Part shown: positions 1 to 5,612 of the stretch, piece after piece
Layout: every line of letters starts with the position of its first letter
Position numbering within the stretch: the first letter of the stretch is position 1
Assembly: GCA_007125475.1 (NCBI GenBank)
Contig: SLDB01000047.1
Coordinates: 1-5,792, forward strand
Direction: 5' to 3'
Source: Nitriliruptoraceae bacterium
GTDB lineage: Bacteria > Actinomycetota > Nitriliruptoria > Nitriliruptorales > Nitriliruptoraceae
Length of the DNA: 5,792 nucleotides
Notes under the pieces: model-generated
Databases searched by the model: none
What the model was told of the DNA's origin: nothing
What the model saw: the letters and a program-made list of their open reading frames with translations, nothing else
Program-made: the position numbers and the translations under genes

Positions 1-317
1 CTGGCGGTGGCCCCGACGGCGAGGCTGGTGGGGACGCCGAGCCGCTCGACGAGCTTGCCGAACGTCGCGGTGCAGATCGCGGCGGTGACGAAGAACCACG
101 CGATGAGCAGGCCCAGGGTCGACGGGCCGAACCCGAGCTCGGCGCGGATCCCGACCGCCAACGCCCCGAGGAGGAACGCCGGGATCACCGCGATGATCGC
201 CAACCCGATCGCCTGGGCGATCGCCACGACGTTCGTCGTCGACGCCGTGGCCGCCCCGGATCCCGCACCCCGCGGGAGGCCGGGTTCGGCGTCGCTCGAC
301 GGTGGACGGCGGCTCAC
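1..317 (-). CDS. MFS transporter, N-terminal fragment cut by window edge (paralogue of the next gene)
   Basis: This is the first 105 codons of a membrane transporter of the major facilitator superfamily; the rest lies beyond the left edge. After a ~28-residue polar, Ala/Gly/Ser/Pro-rich leader come TM1 (around AIAQAIGLAIIAVIPAF), a short loop with RAELGFGPS, TM2 (LGLLIAWFF) and the MFS motif A-type loop GKLVERLGVPTS between TM2 and TM3. From residue ~29 on, hand alignment with the neighbouring transporter gives 52 of 77 identical residues, so the two are tandem duplicates. I chose the GTG at 317-315, which overlaps the TGA of the upstream gene (GTGA); it gives the same first codons (GTG AGC CGC) as the neighbour's start. 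There is no clear Shine-Dalgarno before it, so translation is probably coupled to the upstream gene. Substrate and direction of transport are unknown. Whether it too has a C-terminal extension cannot be seen. Confidence 0.88.
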   Translation of the reverse strand, partial: MSRRPPSSDAEPGLPRGAGSGAATASTTNVVAIAQAIGLAIIAVIPAFLLGALAVGIRAELGFGPSTLGLLIAWFFVTAAICTATFGKLVERLGVPTSLAVGATA

Positions 318-1864
318 GGGGAGATACGCCCGTGCGCGACCGCGCGGGCGACGACGAGGGGTCCCTCACCGTCGTTGCGCAGGCTCCACGCGCGGTTCGC
401 CGGCAGCGGCAGGTGCTCGCCGACCGCGGCGTCACCGTCGATCCCCGCGATCCGGATCCGGTACCGCGAGCCGGACAGGACCAGGACGACACCGGAGCGG
501 GGCGTCGACGGTGCCTCGATCCATGCCCCCGGGGCGAGGCGGTACAGCGTGACGTCGAGGTGGTCGGTGACGTGGTCGGTGGCACGCACCCCGTCGGCGA
601 CGGTGACGGCGCCCTCGTCGGTGAGCGGTCGGATCTCGGCGAGGTACGCCGCCGAGGCCCGATGCCGCGCCCGACGCAGGTGCGCGCGGCCGACGAGGGT
701 GAAGGCGGCGGCGCTGAGCCCCAACCCCGCGGCCCCGATCCAGGCGGCCTGGTAGGAGACGGTCTCGGCCACCCAGCCCAGCACCAGGGGCCCGGCACCG
801 GCCCCGATCGAGTTGCCGGCCTGCACCACCCCGGTGGCCGCGGCCGGGGCCGTCGGGTTCTGGCTCACGACCGCGAAGTGGAACAACCCGGTCCACGCCC
901 AACCGAAGCCGTAGGCCAGCAGGCCACCGATGACGTAGAGCACCGGGACCGCGGTCGACAGCAGCAGGAAGCCGGGCACGCCGATCGCCAGCAACGCCGC
1001 GATCCGCCCGTAGGGACTGCCGTGCGGCCGGGCGTCGGCGTGCCACCCGACCAGGACCCGTGAGGTGATCCCGACCGTGCTGGCGAGCGCGAAGTACAGG
1101 CCGGCGTTCGCCTCCGCCATCCCGCCTTCGACGGCGGCGTCGACGAAGAACGCCCCCAGGCTGGTGGCGGCTGCCGCACCCAGCAACCCGGCGAAGCCGA
1201 GGATCACCAGCGAGGTCACCTCCGGCAGGTCGCGGGTGCGAAGGCGGCGTCGCACCACCCCCACGCCGCCGCGGTCGGCGGTCCTGCGCGCCAGGACGGC
1301 GCTGGCGAACGCCACCGCGGCGGCGACCGCGAACGTCTGCCGCCACCCGATCCACACCCCGAGGGTGGGCACAGCCAGGCCGGCCAGCAGCGTCGCGGCC
1401 GGGATCGCCGACTGCTTGATCCCGATCGCCAGCCCGAGGTGACCGGGGGGGATGCGTTGGGAGAGCCGGGCGTTCACCGCCGGCTGCGTGATCGCGTTCG
1501 CGGCCCCGCCGAACGTCATCGCGACCAACAACCACGGGGTACTCGGCGCGAGGGCGACCCCGGCCAGCCCCGAGCCACTGAGCACCGCCCCGACCATCAG
1601 GCTGGTGGGGATCCCGAGCCGCTCGACGAGGCGTCCGAGCACGGTCGACAGCGCCCCGGTGGCGAAGAAGAACCAGGAGATCAGCAGCCCGAGCATCGAC
1701 GGCCCGAAACCGAACTCGGCCCGCAGGCTCACCGCCAGCGCCCCGGGCAGGAACCCGGGGATCACCGCGATGATCGAGAGCCCGATGGCCTGCGCGATCG
1801 CGGCGACGTCGGTGGGACCGGGGCCGTCGGCAACGGGAGGACGGGTGGGCGTCGAGCGGCTCAC
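314..1864 (-). CDS. MFS transporter with C-terminal cupin-like domain
   Basis: The product is a 516-residue inner-membrane transporter of the major facilitator superfamily. About twelve hydrophobic segments can be drawn over residues ~20-392, beginning with AIAQAIGLSIIAVIPGF. The TM2-TM3 loop carries the motif A-like GRLVERLGIPTS (~77-88), and the TM5 region has GIKQSAIPAATLLAG. After TM12 and a basic stretch (RAHLRRARHRAS, cytoplasmic by the positive-inside rule) comes a soluble ~100-residue domain (~410-516) with beta-rich, cupin-like features: APGAWIEAP, then VVLVLSGSRYRI, then LPLPANRAWSLRNDGEGPL. The His/Glu metal ligands of classical cupins are absent, so it would be a metal-free ligand-binding or structural module; that assignment is inference. 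A GTG 27 bases further upstream (1891) is in frame, but I prefer 1864 because of the GGAGG 7 bases before it and the matching start of the tandem paralogue. The gene is first in a transporter pair and divergent from the oxidoreductase at 2102. The substrate is unknown. Confidence 0.92.
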   Translation of the reverse strand: MSRSTPTRPPVADGPGPTDVAAIAQAIGLSIIAVIPGFLPGALAVSLRAEFGFGPSMLGLLISWFFFATGALSTVLGRLVERLGIPTSLMVGAVLSGSGLAGVALAPSTPWLLVAMTFGGAANAITQPAVNARLSQRIPPGHLGLAIGIKQSAIPAATLLAGLAVPTLGVWIGWRQTFAVAAAVAFASAVLARRTADRGGVGVVRRRLRTRDLPEVTSLVILGFAGLLGAAAATSLGAFFVDAAVEGGMAEANAGLYFALASTVGITSRVLVGWHADARPHGSPYGRIAALLAIGVPGFLLLSTAVPVLYVIGGLLAYGFGWAWTGLFHFAVVSQNPTAPAAATGVVQAGNSIGAGAGPLVLGWVAETVSYQAAWIGAAGLGLSAAAFTLVGRAHLRRARHRASAAYLAEIRPLTDEGAVTVADGVRATDHVTDHLDVTLYRLAPGAWIEAPSTPRSGVVLVLSGSRYRIRIAGIDGDAAVGEHLPLPANRAWSLRNDGEGPLVVARAVAHGRISP

Positions 1865-1870
1865 GCACGC

Positions 1871-1876
1871 ACCTCC
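1871..1876 (-). promoter_or_regulatory. Shine-Dalgarno deciding the MFS start
   Basis: Read on the minus strand this is GGAGGT, followed by six bases and then the GTG at 1864. It lies inside the reading frame of the alternative upstream GTG (1891), which has no such site, so it argues for the shorter protein. Confidence 0.75.
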
Positions 1877-1886
1877 GTCCGGTCGC

Positions 1887-1904
1887 GTCACGGTACGGCG
1901 TGAC
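1887..1904. promoter_or_regulatory. Perfect inverted repeat, candidate operator of the divergent region
   Basis: The sequence is GTCACG, six bases, then CGTGAC: two perfectly complementary 6-base arms with a 6-base spacer, 22 bases upstream of the MFS GTG and between the two divergent genes. The same half-site recurs singly at 1930-1935 (GTCACG) and 2081-2086 (CGTGAC, six bases before the oxidoreductase's ribosome site proper). Such dyads are typical binding sites for dimeric regulators, and its position would let it control the transporter pair and perhaps the oxidoreductase. No regulator gene is in the window. I could not find a convincing -35/-10 pair in this 237-base region for either gene. 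Confidence 0.45.
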
Positions 1905-2090
1905 TCACCACGAGCACGCTGGACACCGGGTCACGCTAGCCCCACGGTCCTTGCCGACGAGAACCACCCCCCCACCACGGCGGTTGCGGCCCCGGTGCAC
2001 CGCTGCTAGACCGCCTCCGGGGAGTGTCTGGGCCGACCTCGGACCCCCGATGCGTCGGGTCGAGCCGGATCTATCCGGGACGTGACCAGC

Positions 2091-2095
2091 AGGAG
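2091..2095 (+). promoter_or_regulatory. Shine-Dalgarno of the luciferase-like oxidoreductase
   Basis: AGGAG, six bases before the ATG at 2102. It selects this ATG over an in-frame start at 2024 that would add 26 residues with no resemblance to the family's N-terminus. Confidence 0.75.
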
Positions 2096-2101
2096 TGGGC
2101 G

Positions 2102-3169
2102 ATGGTGGAGTTCTGGACGTCGACGAGGTCGCTGCCGGATGTCGCGGTCGACGCCGCGGTCCGTGCCGAGGCCGCCGGTTGGGACGGGATGACGTTCACC
2201 GACTCCCAGAACCGCTCCGGTGATCCCTACGTCGCGATGACCGCGGCGGTGCTGCGCACCGACGACCTGAAGGTGGCCACGGGGGTCACGAACCCCCTGA
2301 CCCGTCACCCGGCGGTGACAGCGGGGGCGGCGCTGTGCGTGCACCACCTGTCCGGCTCCGGCCGGGTGGAGATCGGCATCGGCCGGGGCGACTCCTCACT
2401 GGCACACCTCGGGCTCGCTCCGGCGCCACCCGCCGCGTTCCGCGAGTACCTCGAGGACCTACACACCTACATCAACGGCGGGGCGATCAGCCTCGAACGC
2501 GCGAGCCGCGGTGCCACGCACACCATCGACGACCTCCCCTTGGCATCGACCCCCGAGGACAGCCGGATCCGGTACATCGAGACCTCCGGGATCCCCAAGC
2601 CCTACCCGCAGGTGTTCATCACCGGCTCGGGGCCGAAGGTGATCGAGATCGGCGCGAACACCGTCGACCGTGTCGCCCTCGCGGTGGGGGCGTCTCCGGA
2701 GCGGGTGTCGTGGGGGGCGCAGCTGGCCCGTGACGCCAACCCGGAGATCGACCTGGCCGCCTACGTCGTGATGGTCGTCGACGACGACTTCGCGGCGGCG
2801 AAGAAGCTCGCCGGTGGCTCGGTCACCAGCTTCGCACGGTTCTCGGTGATGCACGGCACCGCGTCCGGGCCGAGCAGTGACGCCGCCCGGGGGGTGTTCG
2901 AGAGCATCCCGCGCCAGTACGACATGGCCAAGCACTTCACCTCCGACAACGAGGCGAACGAACTCCCCGACGAGTTCGTCCGGGAGTACGCGATCCTGGG
3001 GTCGGCCGACTACTGCGTCGAGCGCCTGCATGAACTCGTCGAGCTCGGGATCTCGCGGTTCCACGTCATCGGCGCCTCATTCGACGTCGACCCGGCCGAC
3101 GCCCAGCGCGCTGAGGGCCGACTCGCCGACGAGGTGTTGCCACGGGCCCGCCAGCTGGCGGTTTCGTAG
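2102..3169 (+). CDS. LLM-class (luciferase-like, Mer-like) flavin/F420-dependent oxidoreductase
   Basis: This 355-residue cytoplasmic enzyme belongs to the luciferase-like monooxygenase superfamily, a TIM-barrel fold that uses FMN or coenzyme F420. The start MVEFWTSTRS and the phrase AAGWDGMTFTDSQ (~24-36) form the first strands. GVTNPLTRHPAVTA (61-74) and GRVEIGIGRGDS (87-98) are the family signatures shared with methylenetetrahydromethanopterin reductase (Mer)-type members. QVFITGSGPKVIEIGA (170-184 region) and VDRVALAVGASPE (188-200) follow, and ELGISRFHVIGAS (314-325) near the C-terminus is the last barrel strand. Length is normal for the family (about 330-360). F420 rather than FMN is suggested by the Mer-like motifs and likely actinobacterial host, but is not proven. 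The gene stands alone on the plus strand, divergent from the transporters and ending 18 bases from the convergent dehydrogenase. Substrate is unknown; oxidation of an alcohol or a reduction step in catabolism of a transported acid is a guess. Confidence 0.9.
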   Translation: MVEFWTSTRSLPDVAVDAAVRAEAAGWDGMTFTDSQNRSGDPYVAMTAAVLRTDDLKVATGVTNPLTRHPAVTAGAALCVHHLSGSGRVEIGIGRGDSSLAHLGLAPAPPAAFREYLEDLHTYINGGAISLERASRGATHTIDDLPLASTPEDSRIRYIETSGIPKPYPQVFITGSGPKVIEIGANTVDRVALAVGASPERVSWGAQLARDANPEIDLAAYVVMVVDDDFAAAKKLAGGSVTSFARFSVMHGTASGPSSDAARGVFESIPRQYDMAKHFTSDNEANELPDEFVREYAILGSADYCVERLHELVELGISRFHVIGASFDVDPADAQRAEGRLADEVLPRARQLAVS

Positions 3170-3187
3170 GCGAACGACGCGGGCGGG

Positions 3188-4246
3188 TTACGAGGCCACG
3201 GACGCGAGGCGTTCGGTCGTGGCCACGACGCGTTCGGCGAACTCGCGCGTGCCGACCGGCTGGGTGCCGTCGGCGGCGAGGTCGTAGGTCACCTCGCCGG
3301 TCGCGATCTCCTCGAGCAGGGCCCGGCGCACCGCGTCGGCGACGTGCTTCGTCGCGTCGTCGGTGTCGAGCAGCATCGCCAGCGCCAGGAAGCTGCCGGT
3401 CGGGTTCGCCACGTCGTGACCGGTGCGTGCCGGCGCCGATCCGTGCGCCGGTTCGTACAACGCGCTCACACCGCTACCGCCCGAGGGCCGGATGCTGGCC
3501 GAGCCGCACAGCGCCGGTGAACCGGCCCGGCCGCAGATCAGATCGCTGAGGATGTCACCGAACAGCCCCTCGGTGATCACCATCTGCGGCAGCGGACGGG
3601 TCGACGCCAGCTCGTACGCCGCCCGGTCGACCAGGACGTGGTCGATGCCCACTCCTCGTTCGTCGGCGACGCGGGTGACGACGTCACGCCACAGGCGGCT
3701 GGTGGCGTACAGGCTCCACTTGTCCACCGAGATCACCCGCCGCGACGGGGCGGTACCGGTGAGGTCGAACGCGATCTCGGCGACCTCGGCGACCTGCGGC
3801 GGGGTGAGCACGATCCGATCGGCCGCCTCGGTCGACACCCCGTCGCTCTCCTCGTGATCCTCCTCACCGGTGTAGGCCCCACCGAGCAGGTTGCGCACCA
3901 CCGTGGTGACCTGACCGTCGGAGGGAGAGAGCACCTCCCGGACACTCACCCGCAGGTCGAACTCCCGCCGCAGCCCGACGAGCGAGAGCTCCGGGCGGGG
4001 GCAGGCGGCCTTGTCGACGGCCGGGTCCTCACCGACGGCCCCCAGCAGGATCGCATCCGCCTCGCGGCAGGCCTCGAACGTCTCCGGTGGGCGCAGCTCA
4101 CCGGTCTGGTGGAACCCGGTGGCACCGACCGGCCAGGGGCCGGTGACCTCGACGAGGTCCGCGAGCAACGGCGAGCGCAGCAGTTGCACTGGCCCCTGCG
4201 TGACCTCGAAACCGACTCCGTCTCCTGGCAACCAGGCGATGCGCAT
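3188..4246 (-). CDS. Isocitrate/isopropylmalate family (beta-decarboxylating) dehydrogenase
   Basis: This 352-residue cytoplasmic enzyme would oxidise and decarboxylate a 2-hydroxy acid carrying a malate-type moiety, using NAD(P) and Mg or Mn. Start MRIAWLPGDGVGFEVT matches the family N-terminus, though the usual Pro after GDGIG is Phe. By comparison with Thermus isopropylmalate dehydrogenase I see the substrate arginines R93 (GLRRE), R103 (SVREV) and R118 (VVRNLLGGAY), the catalytic Y125 and K176 (SVDKWS), and the metal aspartates D207 (LVDRA), D231 and D235 (GDILSDL). Glu at ~86 and Leu/Val at 89-90 agree with isopropylmalate specificity. The cofactor loop HGSAPARTGHDVANP (268-282) has Ala-Arg where NAD-specific members have Asp-Ile, and the usual Asn two residues after the catalytic Lys is Ser. 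The start at 4246 is preceded by AGAGGA at 8 bases; a longer in-frame start at 4342 adds an unrelated N-terminus. LeuB is one possibility; a tartrate/malate-type or other accessory paralogue outside a leucine operon is at least as likely, because no leu genes are adjacent. Confidence 0.9.
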   Translation of the reverse strand: MRIAWLPGDGVGFEVTQGPVQLLRSPLLADLVEVTGPWPVGATGFHQTGELRPPETFEACREADAILLGAVGEDPAVDKAACPRPELSLVGLRREFDLRVSVREVLSPSDGQVTTVVRNLLGGAYTGEEDHEESDGVSTEAADRIVLTPPQVAEVAEIAFDLTGTAPSRRVISVDKWSLYATSRLWRDVVTRVADERGVGIDHVLVDRAAYELASTRPLPQMVITEGLFGDILSDLICGRAGSPALCGSASIRPSGGSGVSALYEPAHGSAPARTGHDVANPTGSFLALAMLLDTDDATKHVADAVRRALLEEIATGEVTYDLAADGTQPVGTREFAERVVATTERLASVAS

Positions 4247-4254
4247 TTCGTTGA

Positions 4255-4260
4255 TCCTCT
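4255..4260 (-). promoter_or_regulatory. Shine-Dalgarno of the dehydrogenase
   Basis: AGAGGA on the minus strand, eight bases before the ATG at 4246. It supports the 352-residue form of the protein. Confidence 0.6.
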
Positions 4261-4344
4261 TCGGCGATGGGCTTCGGCGGGCGACGAACGGGAGTGTGGG
4301 CGGCCGGTGGCGCAGCGGTGCAAGCCACGCCGACCGCCACACGA

Positions 4345-4358
4345 CCGGTGTCGACCGG
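4345..4358. promoter_or_regulatory. Short dyad in the dehydrogenase/SDR divergent region
   Basis: CCGGT, four bases, ACCGG: perfect 5-base arms in the 188-base gap between two divergently transcribed genes. It could be an operator for a shared regulator, but in GC-rich DNA a dyad this short also occurs by chance. Confidence 0.25.
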
Positions 4359-4377
4359 ACCCTAGACCGACTTCCGG

Positions 4378-4405
4378 TTCACGGCGACGCGTCGCAGGCC
4401 ATACT
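4378..4405 (+). promoter_or_regulatory. Possible promoter of the SDR gene
   Basis: TTCACG (4378-4383) and CATACT (4400-4405) are each four of six matches to the -35 and -10 consensus, with a 16-base spacer. Transcription would begin near 4412, about 23 bases before the ATG. The -10 element sits in one of the few AT-rich spots of this gap. It is a by-eye call. Confidence 0.35.
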
Positions 4406-4420
4406 CGCCGTCTGCCGACG

Positions 4421-4426
4421 GGAAGG
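4421..4426 (+). promoter_or_regulatory. Shine-Dalgarno of the SDR gene
   Basis: GGAAGG, eight bases before the ATG at 4435; no other start in this frame has a comparable site. Confidence 0.5.
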
Positions 4427-4434
4427 CGCCGACC

Positions 4435-5298
4435 ATGGCAAAGCGTCGCGTCCTGGTCACCGGAGCCACCGGGCAGCTGTCTCTGCAGCTGCTGCCGGTG
4501 CTCCGTGAGCGGTACGACCTCACCCTCATCGACGTCAAGGCCGAGGACCGCGACGGCAACGTCGTCGACGGCGTGGAGGTCGTCGACGCGATGGGCGTCG
4601 ACGACGACACCCTGCGCCCGTACTTCGAAGGCATCGACACCGTCCTGGCGCTGGCCGTGAAACGGGTGCCCAGCGACGACCTCGAGACCCTGTACCGCGA
4701 CGAGCGCTACAACGTCGACATGATGCACCGCACCTACCGGCTCGCCACCGAGACGGGGGTGCGACGGGTCGTCTCGGCCAGCACGAACCAGGCCACCAAG
4801 TGGTACGAGCGCCCGTGGCACGACGGGTTGTGCGACCGCGTCGGTCCCGAGGACTACCCCAAGCCGGAGCGCTACTACGGGTGGGCGAAGGTCGCCTACG
4901 AGTCGTTGGGGTTCCTGTTCGCCTGCGGCAACCTCGGGGTCACCCTCGAGAACGTGCAGCTGCGCATCGTCGTGCCGCGGCAGGTCCGGCTGCGCGACTT
5001 CGTGGGTCGCCACCGCCGCGACTACCTGCGTGACATCGCCGGCTGGATCAGCGACCGGGACCTGCAACAGCTGTTCGTCAAGTCGATCGAGACCCCCGAC
5101 ATCACCGACGAGTACGGCGTGCCGTTCCAGATCTTCTACGGCGTCTCCGCCAACACCCGCACGTTCTGGAGCATCTCCAACGCCCGGCGGGTGATCGGCT
5201 ACGCCCCCGAGGACGACTCGGAGGTCACCTTCGCCGACGAGATCGCGAAGGTGACCCACCGCGACGTCGAGGAGATCACCGAGGAGCTACTGGCCTGA
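4435..5298 (+). CDS. Extended SDR, NAD-dependent epimerase/dehydratase family, uronate dehydrogenase-like
   Basis: This 287-residue cytoplasmic NAD(P)-dependent oxidoreductase has a Rossmann fold. VLVTGATGQLS (7-16 region) is the glycine-rich nucleotide loop, and D33 after the second strand (LTLIDVK) favours NAD over NADP. RYNVDMMHRTYRLATETGVRR-type text (~91-111, with N93) and VVSASTN (112-118, catalytic Ser) follow, then the active-site YYGWAK (147-152; Tyr148, Lys152). The C-terminal part FYGVSANTRTFW...NARRVIGYAPEDDSE recalls the same stretch of bacterial uronate dehydrogenases, which oxidise hexuronic acids to aldarolactones; length (about 265-290) also fits. This sub-assignment is from memory of the family and moderate. 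The third glycine of the loop is Ser16, which is unusual. The ATG has GGAAGG eight bases upstream. The gene is divergent from the dehydrogenase, and a hairpin follows 63 bases after its stop. A different sugar-nucleotide or lactone-forming SDR is the main alternative. Confidence 0.88.
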   Translation: MAKRRVLVTGATGQLSLQLLPVLRERYDLTLIDVKAEDRDGNVVDGVEVVDAMGVDDDTLRPYFEGIDTVLALAVKRVPSDDLETLYRDERYNVDMMHRTYRLATETGVRRVVSASTNQATKWYERPWHDGLCDRVGPEDYPKPERYYGWAKVAYESLGFLFACGNLGVTLENVQLRIVVPRQVRLRDFVGRHRRDYLRDIAGWISDRDLQQLFVKSIETPDITDEYGVPFQIFYGVSANTRTFWSISNARRVIGYAPEDDSEVTFADEIAKVTHRDVEEITEELLA

Positions 5299-5361
5299 CC
5301 CGCCATCTCCGCGCGGCGTACACCTGGGGTACGGCAGCGACCGCACGAAGACCACCAGTCA

Positions 5362-5380
5362 GGCAGCGGAGGCCGCTGCC
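5362..5380 (+). terminator. Perfect 8-base GC hairpin, likely terminator of the SDR gene
   Basis: GGCAGCGG, loop AGG, CCGCTGCC: a perfect 8-pair stem with a 3-base loop, 63 bases after the SDR stop codon. There is no T run after it, which is common for actinobacterial hairpin terminators, but it also means termination is inferred from position and stem strength only. Confidence 0.45.
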
Positions 5381-5442
5381 GGCAACTCGATGTGCACACC
5401 GTTTCCGCGCAGGTGGCGCGCACCTAAGCGCCCTCAGCCAAC

Positions 5443-5467
5443 AATCTGGCGCACGAATCTGTGCACG
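5443..5467. repeat. Abutting imperfect direct repeat
   Basis: AATCTGGCGCACG (5443-5455) is followed without a gap by AATCTGTGCACG (5456-5467); they differ by one missing base and one substitution. It lies ~145 bases upstream of the lipoprotein start and may be a protein-binding site. Confidence 0.45.
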
Positions 5468-5540
5468 ATGAACACAGTGTGTTACGCCTGTGACGGTGGC
5501 CGGGAGAGGGCCATGTCGTAGGGCTCCATGAGGGCTACGT

Positions 5541-5572
5541 GCGTCAGCCGGGGATTCGGCGCGCGTCAGCCG
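5541..5572. repeat. Two GCGTCAGCCG repeats, 22-base period
   Basis: Identical 10-base copies at 5541-5550 and 5563-5572. The 22-base period is about two helical turns, so both copies face the same side of the DNA, and the second ends 40 bases before the lipoprotein ATG. Confidence 0.45.
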
Positions 5573-5600
5573 TGCGTCGGTGTCCGCGACCACTGCGGCT

Positions 5601-5605
5601 GAGGA
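5601..5605 (+). promoter_or_regulatory. Shine-Dalgarno of the lipoprotein gene
   Basis: GAGGA with a 7-base spacer to the ATG at 5613. The signal peptide begins directly at this ATG. The stop codon of a 24-codon mini-frame (TGA, 5600-5602) overlaps this site. Confidence 0.7.
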
Positions 5606-5612
5606 AATCACG

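Larger units (their letters stand above)
5299..5612. other. 314-base intergenic region without a convincing gene
   Basis: The stretch between the SDR stop and the lipoprotein start contains no reading frame with family resemblance. From left to right it holds a weak dyad CGTAC/GTACG (5317-5333), a strong GC hairpin (5362-5380), abutting short direct repeats (5443-5467), a small CTGTG/CACAG dyad (5459-5477) and a spaced pair of GCGTCAGCCG repeats (5541-5572). The part from ~5430 on is less GC-rich than the flanking genes, as expected for a promoter and leader of the lipoprotein gene, but I see no clear -35/-10 pair. Two ATG-started mini-frames (5468-5521 and 5528-5602) are treated as findings, not genes. 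Confidence 0.7.

Noticed and set aside
432..1868. Minus-strand 478-codon frame overlapping the MFS gene
   Set aside because: It is an out-of-frame shadow with Arg-rich translation and no family resemblance.
1930..1975. Minus-strand promoter with TAGCGT as -10 for the MFS genes
   Set aside because: No -35-like hexamer is found at 16-19 bases, so the match is not better than chance.
7..2009. Long plus-strand open frames opposite the MFS genes (e.g. 302-1063, 1065-1442, 1439-1903, 1452-2009)
   Set aside because: They are antisense to well-supported transporters, have Arg/Pro/Gly/Ala-rich low-complexity translations and no ribosome sites; they reflect high GC.
1900..2085. 61-codon plus-strand frame in the divergent gap
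   Set aside because: Its GTG start lies inside the inverted repeat, there is no ribosome site, and the translation is Pro/Arg-rich with no recognisable features.
3160..3195. Possible bidirectional terminator between the convergent genes
   Set aside because: Only 4-5 base stems (TTCG/CGAA, TCGTA/TACGA) can be formed across the 18-base gap, too weak to call.
3946..5259. 437-codon minus-strand frame opposite the SDR gene
   Set aside because: It is antisense to the SDR and overlaps the dehydrogenase in another frame; the composition (Val/Asp/Gly/Arg-rich) is typical of a GC shadow.
5317..5333. CGTAC/GTACG dyad after the SDR stop as terminator
   Set aside because: The stem has only five pairs with a 7-base loop and no T run; the 8-pair hairpin at 5362-5380 is far better.
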